A DNA stretch of 5,772 bases, from assembly GCA_023251335.1 (NCBI GenBank), contig JAHEZA010000185.1:1-5772 (forward strand). The letters run 5' to 3'. This DNA comes from Chitinophagaceae bacterium (GTDB taxonomy: Bacteria > Bacteroidota > Bacteroidia > Chitinophagales > Chitinophagaceae). Made by a program: the position numbers and the translations under genes. Position 1 is the stretch's first letter; each line of letters opens with the position of its first letter. The notes under the pieces are model-generated. The model saw nothing but the letters and a program-made list of their open reading frames with translations, did no database searches and had not been told where the DNA came from. Shown here in pieces: positions 5,709 through 5,772 of the stretch.

Positions 5709-5772
5709 AAAATCTTCTGAAAACATCTGAAACGGATTTTTTACCTATTCATTATTCCTTGTTTAAAGCCAC

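Larger units (their letters stand above)
5414..5772. other. Right-end intergenic region, no supportable protein gene
   Basis: These 359 bases lie upstream of mqnE and run to the window edge. In the plus-strand part after 5670 there is no ATG. Minus-strand frames here are short; the only one worth noting is an ATG-started frame of 22 codons overlapping the candidate leader (about 5660-5725). What can be seen is the mqnE -7 box, two perfect inverted repeats (5458-5472 and 5505-5526), a third overlapping a plus-strand promoter (5615-5646), that promoter (5639-5669), and a GC-rich potential RNA leader (5672-5708). The promoter points away from mqnE, so this is a divergent control region whose second gene lies outside the window. 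Confidence 0.6.

Noticed and set aside
5660..5725. 22-codon minus-strand frame starting with ATG near 5725
   Set aside because: It is very short, has no ribosome binding site, and covers the GC-rich leader that is better explained as structured RNA on the plus strand.
1..5772. Search for a new multi-gene defence, mobile or biosynthetic system
   Set aside because: All protein genes belong to well-known housekeeping families with intact motifs, and I saw no integrase, transposase, attachment site, CRISPR repeat, retroelement or diversity-generating repeat.

Overview
This AT-rich window reads as a chromosomal housekeeping region of a member of the Bacteroidota, probably a Chitinophagaceae-like bacterium. 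The taxonomic call is an inference. It rests on the protein sequences (a Bacteroidota-style PlsC and MqnE, and a LuxR-type response-regulator tail typical of the phylum), on several upstream boxes matching the Bacteroidota -7 promoter consensus TAnnTTTG, and on the scarcity of strong Shine-Dalgarno sites.

Layout, left to right. The C-terminal end of a LuxR/NarL-type DNA-binding protein occupies bases 1-213 on the plus strand and is cut by the window edge. Everything else that is clearly genic is on the minus strand. In minus-strand order (right to left) these are mqnE (5413-4232, aminofutalosine synthase), an ABC-F translation-type ATPase of the YheS kind (4061-2121), a tRNA-Arg with anticodon UCU (1944-1872), ung (1748-1077, uracil-DNA glycosylase) and plsC (1056-319, lysophosphatidate acyltransferase). 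ung and plsC are 20 bases apart and look like one transcription unit. The other genes are separated by 120-180 bases, and mqnE, abcF and the tRNA each have their own TAnnTTTG box. plsC and the LuxR fragment converge on a 105-base gap.

The genes serve unrelated housekeeping tasks: menaquinone synthesis by the futalosine route, ribosome-associated ATPase function, arginine decoding, base excision repair of uracil, and phospholipid synthesis. I see no mobile element, CRISPR array, phage gene, toxin-antitoxin pair or defence cassette, and no convincing new multi-gene system.

The least explained part is the right end, 5414-5772. It has no supportable ORF but does have a good plus-strand Bacteroidota promoter (TTTG, 19 bases, TATTTTTG). 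An 8-base inverted repeat overlaps its -33 box, and a locally GC-rich predicted leader follows, in which one TGGAG segment can pair with either of two CTCCA copies. Whatever this promoter drives lies beyond the window: possibly an rRNA operon, another stable RNA, or a gene with a long 5' leader.
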